A stretch of DNA of 64,000 nucleotides from Telopea speciosissima (taxonomy: Eukaryota > Streptophyta > Magnoliopsida > Proteales > Proteaceae), in NCBI RefSeq assembly GCF_018873765.1, contig NC_057923.1:9374413-9438412 (forward strand), written 5' to 3'. The notes under the pieces were generated by a model. It ran no database searches. It saw only the letters and a list, made by a program, of their open reading frames with translations, and was not told where the DNA came from. Made by a program: the position numbers and the translations under genes. Below are positions 23,690 through 37,100 of this stretch, one piece after another (within the stretch, counting starts at the first letter, position 1; the number at the start of each line of letters is the position of its first letter).

Positions 23690-24300
23690 CAGACAATGAA
23701 GGGGGGGGGGGAACGTGGGGAGGAGTGAGACTGGGAACTGAAGAAGAGTATAGAGACGAAGACAGTGCAGCAATTAATCAATTATTTAATGACTCCAAAT
23801 AGATCTTATTACTTCTGAACGAATAAGCATCGCTGGACGCGACTTTATAATTTTAAGTAACCACTAAACAGTAATATTATTTAGATTTTCAGTTAATAAT
23901 ACGAATTAGTGAAAGTGGTGGTAACCTAATTAAGTGTCGTGCATGTGAAGACATTACTTTAGAGAGAGAGAGAGAAAGAGAGAGAGGCCATCGCCCATCA
24001 GATCGAAGGATGGTTTTGGCAGTTAAGAAGAGCGCGAAGAGCGATCCTTACTGACTCTGACACAAGAAGCAGTGATTGTAATATGGTCGGACCCACTAGA
24101 TTAAAAGGCAAAGGGGTAAAAGAGGGTATTTGAGGAATCTAAAAATTCCCTATGACTTGTAATAGTCTCTCTAGAGTATCCAGGCTTTTGATCAAAAGAT
24201 TCTTACCAAAATAAAAAAAAAATAAAAAGATTTAGAAACTGCTCGAACGATAAGCAAGCATGTGATAGTGCCAGTGTCTTATCCAGATTTGAAGGTTCCA
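23690..24300. other. Intergenic DNA upstream of TORTIFOLIA1-like gene
   Basis: Contains a G-run at about 23701-23712 and a (GA)n tract at 23961-23987. No gene or structured repeat was recognised. Confidence 0.5.
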
Positions 24301-24301
24301 G

Positions 24302-24547
24302 CCAAGGTATTAGTGTACAGTATCGGATATCGATCATTTCAAAAACAACCCGGTATCGATATGAATCGATTGTATCTCATAAGTTTATCTGTGGGTTTTC
24401 TTAAAAATAGATTTTTTTTGTCTATTTTACGCTTTCTCCGTACTGTTCCATCAATATGGTATCAGCCAGGTATCAATATCAGTCACCTTCAAAATCATGT
24501 AATATCGACTGTATTGGACGATCTAATATCGATACCTCAAACCTTGG
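24302..24547. mobile_element. Inverted-repeat element family J, copy 1
   Basis: The ends CCAAGGTATTAG and AATATCGATACCTCAAACCTTGG are inverted. The interior is rich in TATCGATATC-like words (CGGTATCGATATGAATCG, GGTATCAGCCAGGTATCA). The same layout recurs at 25074-25310 and 49878-50145. Confidence 0.7.
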
Positions 24548-25073
24548 ATTGGTGGATTGGTGAATCGGTAGGGATCGATTGATTCTTAGTCATTTTCTTA
24601 GTAAATCATTTTGAATAAGACTGATTCATGGATCGTGTTATACCCAAATATAACCATCCAATTGAGTTATGCCACATCGATGAGATGTTGCAGCCCAAGA
24701 CCTGATGGACCACTTCCACAACTCGAACCAATGAGGGATCTACTAAAAACAGCCTAAAACGATAGGCATGGGATGCACTTTCCTTATGCCAACCTAATCC
24801 TATATAGAAACTACTAAAATAGAATCAGGAGATAAAAGGACAGGGAGATCACACTCCCAAAGGGACTCTACTAGTGATATTCTTCCCAAGAATAGAAATC
24901 ACCATATTGGGACTTTCTCAAGGACTGCCTTGCTCATCACTAACTTTATATATATTCAGGTATAACTCTTCATAGGGGGATCGACATCTTTACTATTCTT
25001 AATTGTTGCTTAAAGAGATCTAACTTAGGCATCGGAGAATCCCAACTGGTGAAAATCGACTCTCTGGTTAAAA

Positions 25074-25310
25074 CCTTGGTTCCAGATCATCATGATTCAT
25101 GAAGGTCAGGCCCAACCATGATTTTAGAGATCGGTAGCGGATCGGTGGTTTGTCCAATTCGGATCGATATTAGTGGTCCTAAATTCCTTGGCTGATCATG
25201 TATTGATGGATCGTATGGACGAAGGGTAAAAGTGTAAAAAAAAAGCTGTTTTTTAAATGAAAAGATAAGAGTAAATCTATCCGATCGGATATTGATTCCT
25301 AAAACCATGG
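25074..25310. mobile_element. Family J, copy 2 (diverged)
   Basis: The copy is bounded by CCTTGGTTCCAG and CCTAAAACCATGG. It has GATCGGTAGCGGATCGG and CCGATCGGATATTGAT near the ends. The inverted ends are imperfect, so it is older than copy 1. Confidence 0.5.
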
Positions 25311-25649
25311 TCCGCCCAACTCAAACAAACCCATTTGCTCCTCATCTGGAGCAAAATTAGAATCTCAGAATCAGGAATGAGATTGATTTCTGTCGATTTT
25401 TTATTTAAATTGGATCAGAATCAATCGAAATCGACCCAAATTCAATTTAAAAACTGTAGTAATTAGAATCGAGAGAGAAGAAACGAAGATTTTCACGGAA
25501 TTTTTTTGATTTAAAAGCCTTGTAGTTCTTGCTACAAAAGCTTTTCTGTTATGTTACCGAAAATTAGAAAGAAAAATAGTAATAAATGAAGATCAAATAA
25601 CATTAATGATCGATTTCAAAAATAGATTATGAAAAAATCAACATTAATT

Positions 25650-25790
25650 ATAGGGAGAATGTTCTCTGTGCCGCAGTGCAGCATGCACCCAGGCACATGG
25701 GCATTCTATGCCGGAGGCAGGGTGATCATTGCATCCACCCTCATGTGCCTGGGCAGAGGCTGCGTTGCGGCATAGAGAACAGCACCCCTT
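25650..25790. mobile_element. MITE family A, best-preserved copy
   Basis: The left end GGGAGAATGTTCTCTGTGCC pairs with the right end CGGCATAGAGAACAGCACCCC. The internal block CAGGGTGATCATTGCATCC and the mirrored CCCAGGCACATGGGC / CATGTGCCTGGGC define the family. It is about 140 bp with no coding capacity. Confidence 0.88.
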
Positions 25791-25794
25791 AATT

Positions 25795-27030
25795 ATAATT
25801 GGGGATCAACTATTTTCTAAATGGGTCGGCAATCTCTATGGGAAGCATGACCCCTGCATGCATGTGGGGTCCAATAAGAGCGCACGCATTGGCATCATGA
25901 GATAGGATTTCTACCTTTCATTGGGGTGGGGGGGAGGGTGATCATTTCACTCCATCTGTGTCTAGGCATGGGCGATGCACTCCCCCCATAGAGAACTTTT
26001 CTCCTTTCTAAGTAGTAGATCCTATGCATACATGTTTTTATCCTATGGGAGGGGACCCATCTCTAATCTTTAAACTTTAAAGTGGGGGATGGGATCAAAC
26101 AGATATGAACCATTTGATCCTAATGGGGATCACTTTTGGTAACATAGGGGGGCAAAGTCTGGATTATTTGAAGTGGGACCCATGAAATGGGGACTTCATG
26201 ACTTGCCAACCTACCTACCCACCTAACTATATAGCCCCACATGTATTACATTAAGTGTTTCACTTTCTGTCAATAAGCTTAGGGTGAAATGGTTTACCCA
26301 AAAAAGCAAAAAAATAATAAGGGTGAAATGTCGAGTGTTAATCTACCCTTTTCAACTACTTTAGTAAGTAAGAATCCCATGTGGATTTAGAATTTAGGGA
26401 GAATGTAATTATTCTGCCAAGGGGGGATAATTAGGGTGGGAAACAAGGGAAATGGAGGGGAAAAGGAAAGGAAAACTAAGGCATGAGGTACTTATAATTA
26501 CTTTTACCCTGATTTTAAGGGAAGATTTAGTTGACATTCTAAGGGTTTAGAATCATGTGAACCCATAAATGAAGGTTAGTCCTTTAAAGTCATATCTTCT
26601 GTATCAGATTGGATTGAAAATTTTTGGACTTTGATCAAGGGTAAATTTGTCCAATATGGCTCGCTCTGTGCCAATCTATATCGGTATCGTATCAATTTTG
26701 AAGGTGACTAATATTTGATTTGGTACCGTACAATAAAATCATGCTCCTCCTCACATAAAATAACCTCTCTGCCTCATATGTATGAAACCATTTCGTCGCT
26801 CTTCATTGGTAATACTCCCCAATGCTAGTTGCTCAAGAACCCTCTCCTATAATGTATATCCTAATGGCAAACACACCCTCACATAGTCTGATCATATTTT
26901 TTCAATTTTTTCCCATTGAAATTTAATAAATATATTCAAAATTAATTCTCTAAATTGTATCAACAAAAGATATAGAAAAAAATCCTTGTGAAATGTAGAA
27001 TATGAAAGAGAAAATAAATAAAATTAAGGA
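25795..27030. other. Intergenic DNA with MITE debris
   Basis: Fragments include a family A right half near 25925-26000 (GTGATCATTTCACTCC, CATAGAGAACTTTTCTCC) and a family L fragment near 26748-26850 (CACATAAAATAACCTCTCTG, GCTCAAGAACCCTCTCC). The rest is AT-rich with no gene. Confidence 0.45.
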
Positions 27031-27034
27031 AAAA

Positions 27035-28138
27035 GAATGCTACTTGGTAACGTGGCTGGCATGGCTCATGTGCCTAAAAGCAAAAAAAGCGCACAAAAGT
27101 GTGTGAAGGTACCACCCTCGCACCTTGGCCCCCCACGAAAACAAAAAAAATGGCATATTTGTTCATTTCTCTATGTGTGCTCTCATTGGCCCATACATTG
27201 GTGCAGGCACTACAGGCCCAAACAATAATCTCTTGCCTATAAAATTAACTCTTTGGGTGAAGGGGATCTCTTACCATATTCAAAATAGGCTTGATATGCT
27301 TGTGAATGTAGGAATAATCCAAATAAAGGAAGCCCAAATAGTAAAATCATATTTATTTTTTTGAAAAAAAAAAGCTACATGATCGCATGGCTCCTATGCC
27401 CAGACACAAGAGTGTGTGAAAGTACCACCCTATCCTCCATGAAATAAAAAAAACCATATCTGTGGTTGATGCCTTCACATGCGTTTTCATTGGCTCCTAC
27501 ATTATGTGTCCAAATAAGAAGGCGAAGTAGCTGCAATGTTGTTGATATGATGGCTTATTGAAACCCTTTATAAAATTTCAGATTTTTTTATCGGGAGAGG
27601 ATTTTCTCAGCAAGTAGCATACGAGAGTGCACCAATAAGGTTCGATAAAATGATATCGTACATAGGAGGGTAGCATGGTAATTTCACATGAGGAGGAGAG
27701 AGAGAGATAAACACAGAGGTGCTACCATACGTTACCCTAGAGATTTTGAAAACCTTTTTTCTTTTTCTTTTTTTGAGAAAAAGAAGGCTGCCAAACTGCA
27801 TGGTGCCTGTCCCCAGCATAAGAAGAGCAAAAATGACCATCTTGGCCCTTGTGAAATGAAAAATCACATCCCTATTGGATGCCCTCACACATGCTTTCAT
27901 TGGCTCTTGCACTGGTGCAGGGGCCACATAGCTTGCAACGATCCCCCTCCCTTTTATGTATTTGGCAAGTGATCGTTGTCTGTTCAAGTAGCACTTGTAT
28001 CAACCCGGGGCCAATGAGAGTGCACATAGAGACATCAATATAGATGCAATTTTTTATTTCCTGAGGACAAGCTAAGCGGTACTTTCGTGTGCTTTTGTTG
28101 CCACACAAACACGTAACATGGTTGTTGTTGTTTTTCTT
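27035..28138. mobile_element. Cluster of four family-K MITE copies plus a family-L element
   Basis: Related copies lie at about 27035-27240, 27371-27520, 27780-27935 and, in reverse, 27975-28138. Shared blocks are GTGTGTGAAGGTACCACCCT, CTCTCATTGGCCCATACATT and TGGTGCAGG. Between the second and third copies, at about 27594-27782, is another element with CACATGAGGAGGAGAGAGAG, matching family L at 34870. Copy boundaries are approximate. Confidence 0.6.
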
Positions 28139-28560
28139 TTTTAAAGAAAACTCATTCAACAAGAAATAATTATCAAAGTGAGATAGAAGCAAATGAGGCC
28201 CACATAAAACTTGTACCATAACCCAAACCATCAAAACATCATAAACGTTTGTTTTTTTTTTCCTCCTCTCGCTGTCACAAAAAATGAATTTACACAAAAC
28301 TCTTTACGCAACCAAACACCACCTACATCTTATGGAACTTAAGACCCCATTCTAAATTAGCAAAAGAGACCTATTTTCATTTCTAGTTTCTTTTACATAC
28401 TACCCAATATAGACCGACCACTACCACCCACCGATCAATCTCCAAATTTGAAAATCAAATCTAGGGTAGACTATATTTCTATAGAGGTACATGGAAATGC
28501 CTCTCACCAACCCAATAAATAGAATGTAAAACTTGAAGTGCCTAGGATTTACAGGATTCA

Positions 28561-28738
28561 GATCCTCTATTGTCGAGTTGCCTGGTATGACTCTATTGCC
28601 AAGACACAGCAAGGCGGTAAATGACCACCTTACCTCCACTCGGGCAAGGTGTTCGATCAGAGGTAAGGCGGTCATTCCTCACCTTACTATGTCTTGGCAG
28701 TAGGGTCCTGCCAGGCATCTCGACAATAGAGGATCCAA
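28561..28738. mobile_element. Foldback MITE family D
   Basis: GATCCTCTATTGTCGAGTTG at the left is inverted at the right as CATCTCGACAATAGAGGATC. Further pairs are GCCTGG / CCAGGC, CCAAGACACAGCAAGG / CCTTACTATGTCTTGG and AATGACCACCTTACCTC / GAGGTAAGGCGGTCATT. Nearly the whole element is a hairpin, suggesting a young insertion. Confidence 0.92.
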
Positions 28739-29097
28739 ATTGGGATTTACATGATATATGGGTCCATGTAAATCCAAATTAAAAAAAGTAGTGAAGTGCT
28801 AGATTTAATCACAAGAAAGTGGCAAAAGTCATGTAGTACTATTTTGATTCTATACGGAGATTTGAGTGTTAGAAGAAAACATATATTGAGAAGAGTGAAA
28901 GAATGAATGAAAGAAAATTAAGGAATGATTCTAGGATTGGGGAAGGGATAGGATCAAGGAGACAACACGTGAGGTTCGTGACTTAACAGAAACATTCACG
29001 TGAGGATGAAGACAAATTTGGGTAGTGGTGGCTGAGATCTGAATCTGAAAGAGAGAGAGACCCAACTAAGAAATCTAATTAGTAACATATAATGCTT

Positions 29098-29494
29098 ATT
29101 AGGTATTTCTTGGCATCACTATGTCTAGTGAAATATAACGTTTCACTATTTGTCGTTTGACAATACATGGATTAGTGCATGTGATAGAGGATCAGACAAA
29201 CATCTCATTGGTATAATTTCAGCTTAAAATGAGTACACGAAGTAATTAAAATTACAAAAAAAATGTCATTTTGTATTTTATATTCATCTCCATTTGATGG
29301 GCATTTTAGTACTTTTACCAAAACTTTGAATCAAAGTTTGAGCAACTTTCATTGTTTACTTTGGACTAAAATTTAACCATTGAGATGTATGTGGGGGCTT
29401 TTCTATCACATGGATTATTCCACATACTATACAGTAGCATGTAGTGAAACGTTGTACTTCACTAAGCATAGTGATGCCTAGAAAGACCCTTACA
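29098..29494. mobile_element. MITE with ~50-bp inverted ends
   Basis: TTAGGTATTTCTTGGCATCA on the left matches the inverse of TGATGCCTAGAAAGACCCTTA on the right. The pairing continues through CTATG...TAGTGAA and AACGTTTCACTA / TAGTGAAACGTT. The interior is AT-rich and non-coding; about 397 bp. Confidence 0.88.
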
Positions 29495-29499
29495 TATAT

Positions 29500-29615
29500 T
29501 ATCGTATATTGTTATAAGAGAAAAGTTCTTTGTGAGGGACAAAGGGGTCACAACCAGACACAGTGGGGAGTGAAATGACCACCCCACCCCCAGATGTGGT
29601 TGTGCCTTGTTTTTA

Positions 29616-29646
<31 letters not shown>

Positions 29647-32100
29647 TTGGATAGTCTGGTTGTGTCTTATTAAGAGGAACAGATTTGGAACCTAAAAATA
29701 AGGTTCATGAACATTATCACCTGAAGAAGTTTTGGAACCTAAAAATAAGGTTCATGAACATTGGAGAATGAAAAGTGAATCTATTTGTGTGTTCTCAGGG
29801 CCTAGGGCCCTCAGCCCCAGGTAGGGACCAGAGAGAGAGAGAGATGTTAGCCTAATCCCTTCTTAGTGGATATGGTGTTGTGGTTGTGTCTTGTTAAGAG
29901 GAACAGATTTGAGAAGCAGAGACCCCAGCAAGAAGGGTGAGGGGGGGGGGGGGCCTTGGGCGGCTACAGAAGCACATGGGGACTACTGTTGGGGGGGAGT
30001 TGAATACATATGTATGTGACAAAATGTGAGCAATTGAGTGATTGACCGAGCATGACCCTCTCTCTCTTCCTCTTCCTCTTTGGTCTCAAACTCAAAATTG
30101 GTCCATTCCTTATAAATCAAACTCTTCCATGTGAGTAGTCCTTCTCCTTGGCGACACAATCACATGTGAATATGTGATTGAGGGGTACACCTAGGACTTG
30201 GAATTGAGGATTATATTTTTATATGGTAAGGATTCATGATACCCCATATGAGGTTCCTTACATACAAACATTCTTTGCCTTCCAACCTTGAGAGAAAGAG
30301 AGAGAGAGAGACTAGATAAGAAGGTACCCACTTGAATACCTATCCTTTCAGTAGTCGGATAGTGAAACATGGAGCATTTACAACATCAATACAAAGGAGT
30401 GTCTATATATTGAATTCCATTTAAGGGTTCATGAACATTAACATTAATTTTTTTGACCAATTTACCTTTTTCTATTTTGATATCATCGATACCGTATTGA
30501 TCGGGTACCGATATTGGCCTATACGACCAATCCAATCATGATACCTAAAATCGTGCCCACCAAAAGGTGGATCCTATTCTTTAGGGAGCTCAGCGTCCAA
30601 CGAGTACCTAAGGGGCATCCAAGGGTTGGACTATACTGCACACATCTCGACTGAATAGTCTCTGGACGTGCTGGGCTTCCTGGAGAGGAGCTCAATCAGA
30701 GATTAATTGGATCCCACATGGATTACTAGAGAGGGAAATGAGATGTATCTGATTGATTACTGTGTCAGAAAAGGAATCTAAGAGAATTTGTCTTTTAAAA
30801 ATATTTTTTTCTTAATTAAAGTAACTTTATTAGATTGAGTTGGAACTTGGAAGTGGAATGGACCTGGGATGACTTAAAATTAAAGAAAGGAGTTGGACCT
30901 TTCACTGCAGTTTGGATCTTTGGATGATTTGAGGGCCATGTGGTGAACCTGTCTTCTCTAGAGTCTAGATCACTACTAGTGGTGGACCCAAGACCCCTTC
31001 CAAGGGTTCTCTGTCATGACTCTGCACATAGCATGTTACATACTTACATATAATGGTACATTACATTATATTCATCTACACCCTTTTAATGATTTCACAT
31101 GGAAGCAGTCAAGCAATCATGTACCGGTTTTTTGGCTTCATCTCTCAAATCTAATGAACCATATTTTTAATTTTAGTTAACAATATAGCCCACCAACTAA
31201 ATAATGATCTTTGAGGCCATGATAGCAATTTAGATCTTTGCATTCCCTTATAATTGTATGCCTTTTTTTAAAACAAAATTGTGAACAATTAAGAAATTGT
31301 AAAATAGAAAAAAGATTCCTTTCATTTAGAATTTTTGTTTTTTAAAATTAAGATGACAAAATGGACAGTTGTTTTCTTGTTAATAACTTGTAAGGTGATG
31401 TGGAAATTATGATTGCTGGATGTTTAGAAAAATATATGAATTGAATAATGTCAAATTTTAAATCATGATCAATGATTTAGTTTACGATATCAAAATGCAA
31501 TCGATACTGATATAGATTTGTCATATCAATTTAGATCGAACGATTTTGCACCCCAAGTTTCAAACTCAAAATGGACTGAAACTTGACAGTTGAGCAAATG
31601 ATCTCAAGGTTCACCTATACACAAAATGTTGCTCAAGCCGTCACTCCCTAAAAAATAATAAGCATAGATGTTTTAATTTGTCTTAGATGATAATGAGCTA
31701 AGATGTTGATTAAAACAGCTAATGAAAGAGAGCACTTAAAATGAAAAATTGTTTCCTTTCCCCTTTTTTTTAAAGAGTTTTGTTTAGGTGATAGGTGAAC
31801 AAGATTATTACCCATTAATGAATGTTTGGAACAACATCTAGTTGGTTGGATTTGATAGGATAACTAAATATGAAAAACTTTGACTAATCGAGGATGGTTT
31901 TGAAGACCAATCATTTATTCTATTAGCTTACTAACAAAGAGCCACTCCCTAAAATCAGTTGCTTCTTAAATAAATGGTAGGCAACATCAGTTGTCAACAA
32001 TATAGGATCCAGCGTGCCCAGCAGCCTAGAGCCGTTGGATGTCTTATTGGGCACTCCTGGCGCATCATAAGAGAGGAGTCGAATCCAACAATACATCTGT
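29500..32100. other. Intergenic DNA with local duplications
   Basis: A 44-base-spaced duplication of GGAACCTAAAAATAAGGTTC occurs at 29689 and 29733, and AAGAGGAACAGATTTG is repeated near 29672 and 29896. A G-run lies near 29940-29953 and (GA)n tracts near 29830 and 30297. A degraded family J fragment is at 30480-30550. No gene was recognised. Confidence 0.5.
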
Positions 32101-32139
32101 GTTGGACCACAGATCTACATATCTATTGATTCTCTTACT

Positions 32140-34126
32140 AAGATTTTGAACAAAGGAATCGGAATCTTGATTGGTCCCGATTTGATCCGGATTGGTCAGA
32201 ATCGATCAGATTCTATCCTAACCCGAAAAAGAAACACTCATAGATCGATTAGGCCAATCCAGTTCCGAGTTTTAAAACCCTGTATCTCTTTTTTTTTTTT
32301 TTTTGGTAGGAAAAACCCTTTATCTGACCGACTCTTTCTTCGGAGCTGTTGAAGGATGGTTGAGATCAGTCAATGTTTGGCACTTTAATCAGCTTGATAT
32401 AGAATCCTTGGGTGGTCTACACTACAATGTAAAGAGATTGGGTTACCCACTTAAAAGAGAAAACAAAGTTCATTAATAAATTAGGTTAAGATTATCCAAT
32501 TGATTTGACTTTTGACCAAGTGATTCTCATATCTGGGAACCATCTAGCAATGGGCACCATGAATCATAACTAAACTTACCAAAGACACTTCACTGTAACC
32601 AACGCGTAAGAGGTTTAGGTTTTCTTTTCTCTTACAGAAAAACCCAAAAAAGGAGGGAAAAAAAATGAATGATTTAGTTATCAAGGGCCCCTGGGCTTGA
32701 CCCTGGAAAGTATTGTTGGGGTTGGTAGGGGCCAAGGGTGGTAGCCCTGATTCCAGCCATAAAACCATGATTAGGACTTGAGAGGATGTGATCCAGGTTG
32801 AACCTCAGACATACAATGCATAAAAATTCTGGTTGAAGGAAGATCAATCAGCCATCAAGGATCAAACAGCTACAGCCATTGAACTAAATCTCGGAGGAAA
32901 CTGACCAAAATCTCCAACTTGTCTCGGTTTTGGGCATGGCTGAAACGAAACTCATGGCCGAAACAAGATCCGGCATGTCTCGGTTTTGGGCCTGGTCGAA
33001 ACTGGCCTCAAAACCAAGATTTAGAACCTTGGCTACAGCAAACCACAAAAGCCTAACATTTACATACTTTAACTGTCTAATATTTACTCAGAACTTAAAT
33101 TAGGATCAGACACATTGAAGAAAATGAAGGCTGAGGCACTGTTTAGCAGTTCTAGGAGCACTACTAAGTCATAAGCAGATTTTCATCCTGGCCTGTCAAG
33201 ATAAAGAAAGAACTCCTAGGACATACTTTAAGCAACAATATGAAGTTTCTTCATCATCTCACCAGTGGGACCTTTGTTTGTGGTTGTGTTTGAAATGGAA
33301 ATATGAACTATAAAGATAGGGACTTCATTCATCTAGAAAATAGATCCAGGAGGCCTTTTTTCTCCACATTAGCTTTCTTTGAATTTGTCCTTTTTGTCGA
33401 TATGGTGACCTGAAACCATCATCAAACCACAGTGACAACACAATGCACCATTTTATTGAGGTCTGGGCTCAAACCTTTGCATAAACTTACCAAACCAGTT
33501 GAAAGCCCGAAACAGGACTAATAATCATGAGACAAATAAATTATGGATTTTATCTGTGTAAATAATTTTGTTTTCCCTCACTTGATTATACATTTTATGC
33601 CCAACCTCCCAGCTTTCTCAAGGAGTTTGGTACTTACATAAAGGAAGACCTCTTACTCCTTCACCTTTGTCCACCTGAAAGCATGCCAAAAGGCAGATTG
33701 TGTATGCATCCAATGCATTCAATGTCAATGTATTAAAAAAAAAGTGTAATTATTTATGCTTGACTTCTTTGTGGTTTACGTATGTTGTAAGGTTCATCAG
33801 AAATTATGGATCCCACCAAATCATATGTACGATACCATAGGATCTTGCTTCAACCATAGCCCAAGCGAATTTAACAGAAACCACTGCTTTGAATACAACA
33901 CATACACTTTTCTTATAGGTCTCATACATGCACCAACACCGGATGGAAGTAAAGGGGACATTTCTTGCTGACACAAGCATCATACCCCAAATGAGTCACT
34001 CAAAATCAAACTAGGAAGTTTCTTAAAATGATAACCACATTAGTGTAGCTTCTGTACTAGGTAACCTGACACTTACCATTTTTAACAGCCTCTTCCATCA
34101 CTACCAACACAGCCTAGATAGAAACA
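32140..34126. other. Intergenic DNA and 3' flank of coiled-coil gene
   Basis: A degraded inverted repeat with AATCGG/CCGATT words lies at 32140-32285, and a CTCGGTTTTGGGC duplication at 32923 and 32976. The rightmost few hundred bases should contain the 3' UTR of the minus-strand gene that ends at 34127. No other gene is supported. Confidence 0.45.
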
Positions 34127-37100
34127 TCAATTCCCATCGGATGTCTGGAGTACTCCCAAGGCTTCAACATTTTCCAGATGACAGTTGGGACAGGAACACC
34201 TCTTCTTCAACTCCTCACTAAGAGAGGCACACAACTCTTCAAAATCAGCAATCTGCTTGTTGGCAGTCAAAGAAACATATCTTGCAGCTCTTGGTGGTGG
34301 AGTAAGATATATAGGTATGTACATTAGTATGTTACTTCAGATATTAAAAACTAGCGTCATAGCTGATCGCACGTTGCATTGTTTAACCGCCATTTGAAAC
34401 ATATTTACACAAGAGCTTTCAATTGCTTAGTTAGCTAGGCACATATTCATAAGATAAAATCAGTGACCATCCAATCAGCAACTGTACAATATTACCTTGA
34501 TAAAAAGGATATTTTGAAATGCTCTGCAGCCCTTTCATTTCATTAAAAACTGCCTCCATGACTGACACATTCCTTTCAGAATCCACAAGCTCCTGTTGGA
34601 CCTGAACAGGATATCAAGCTCCATAGCATAAAGTTGGGTCATCTCTATGTGAGAATGTTAAGACCAAAAGATAATCAGAAAATCACTTCACATCTACACA
34701 TCCTGACAAGCTTCTAATCCAATAAAGTCCAGTGTTAGAGCAAGAGACGTTTATTTATTGTTGTGAGTAATCTCCAACTCTCCAAGCTGATTTGTAGTAT
34801 CTGTAGAAACTGGTTTGTAACCCTAGAGGATCCTCCAGCTTTCGCACATATACAAACAGTGCGGAAAAAAAGGGAAAAGGTTCTCTGAGTCTCCAGGGCA
34901 GAGTTCACTAGCACCTCCGTGTCTATCTCTCTCCTCCTCACATGAAATGACTTTGCTGCCCTCCAATGTACAGTAGCATTTTATCGCACCTTATTGGTGC
35001 ATTCCTCCATGCCACTTGCTCAGAGAACCCTCACCCTTGAAAATATTAAGAATTCTTCAGAATTAGTACCATGCAACGACAACCAATCCCCCCCCCCCCC
35101 CACAAAGGAAGCCATTTGAGCACCAATAAACATATTCAGCAGAATTTTTTAAAAATGCAATATATCAACCAAAGTATAAACTTCTCCAGAAGATCTAGAT
35201 TGTTTCAAGCATTGAAATCTATTCTGTCATTACAGCAACCTAAAATACTCGTAATTCACAGCTTCTGGGTAGAAAATCAAAGAAACATGAAGTAGCCATC
35301 ATCAGTTCCATGAAATCCCCCACACTAACCAAGCTATAATTTTCAGATCTTTTCTTGAGATATTAAAACAAAATGAAAACTCTCAAGCTGATATGGAAAT
35401 ATCAGTGACCTAGAAACAATGGCAACATAAGAGGATAGTCACGGTACATATGTGCACAATGCTGTTGGTTAAAATTACAAATGACAGACAAAAAATTGAG
35501 TTGCAAGCAAAGCCTCAAGTATCTCTCTAGGTTGACCGGTAACAACTTGCAATCCAAACTAGCAAAGAACCCATTATAGAGAATTATATTTTGACCTTCA
35601 AAAAAGAAGGTAATCTTTTACATGTCGAAGAAACTAAATGCAGAATTGAAGTTGTTTAGTATGAGAGGTAATGGAAGGGATTTAGATAATAATTTTCCCA
35701 CATAAATGTTTCCTGGCACAATTTGTAACAATTACCTTGTCCTGGAGGCACAAAATGTGCAAAGTGTAAAATGCAGACTCTAAAATGCCAAGGGGAAGGC
35801 CAAAAAAGGAAATGGGATAAGTTACTGAGAGAAGATTGGTGACTTATAATTGAATAGCATAACTTTTGTTATATAGAGTGGAGTGACAGAAGAATTCATG
35901 TATCTGAATCCAATTATTGATACCAAATGCAAAGCCTTGTCTACCTTAGATGGCAAACAAGAATAAAACAAAAACAATACCACCTAATTTCTAGATACTT
36001 AAAATTATTAAAGTCTGATCATTAAAAAAAAAGTTCTTCCACAAAATTCAACAAAATATAGTGACCAACTAATGAGAATGAAGTACCATTTGTGCACCTT
36101 TTTATGAATATCTTCTTCTTCTTCATACTCCTGTTCCTCTACATGTGTTTGAGAAATAATATGTACAAGTTTATCCTCTAGACCTCTCAAAGAAACTTCA
36201 GTGTCATGCATTGATTGCGTGTCCTCAAATTCGTTGCCTGCTTTAAAAGGAAATCACAATGCTCCCTATAATTATACAGAGTGGACACACAATAAAGTAA
36301 AGAAATACACCCTAGGTAGAACTCTTTTGAAAAAGAAGAGGAGAACTGACCCAGAACATCAAAGTCTCAATGTTTCAATATGTGTTGACCAAAATATTTC
36401 ATATCGTACAATAAGCTTTTATATTGCAGATTTATATGTAACTCATAAGGGAATTTCTGGATACCCAGACAAGTCTATCAAAGGCTGGTTTAAATACAAT
36501 ATCAACTTGGCGTCTGACCAATAGGTGCCCACTTCTGAAATGGCTAGGCTAGTGTGAATAGTGAAAACTGATCCATTCCAATGTAGCAGCAATTTTAATG
36601 TCCCTAAGTAAATAAAACAAAAATAACAGCAGAATTCTACTTTGACATTGAAAATAACATAAAGTAATTTGAAATTGATAGTACTAATTGTTACCCTGAG
36701 CACGATAATTTTTACAAAAATCCCACACCCTTACATGAGGTTGATAAAGGTTCAATGTTATCTTGCAAATTGTGGGCTATCATCTCCTGAAATTTCCTGC
36801 AGGAGTAATTTGAAAGTTAATGAAACCATAATCAATTCACGAAGGCTACAACATGCAAATTGGAGTAAAATAACTGCTAATAAATTTTATTTGGCAGTAT
36901 AGCTAGTACAATGCGATTTCATTTGGATCAACATGATGGCTAAGGCCTCATAATATTGGATGCAGAAACTATATTCCAACTCCCTGATCAACCATGCCAT
37001 AATACCACAAAGATAGCTTCATACAGAAGATAATGAACTCAAGAAAATTTGTTACAGAAGATTCTGGTTACAAGCTCACTTTCTTTGAGAGCTTGCAACC

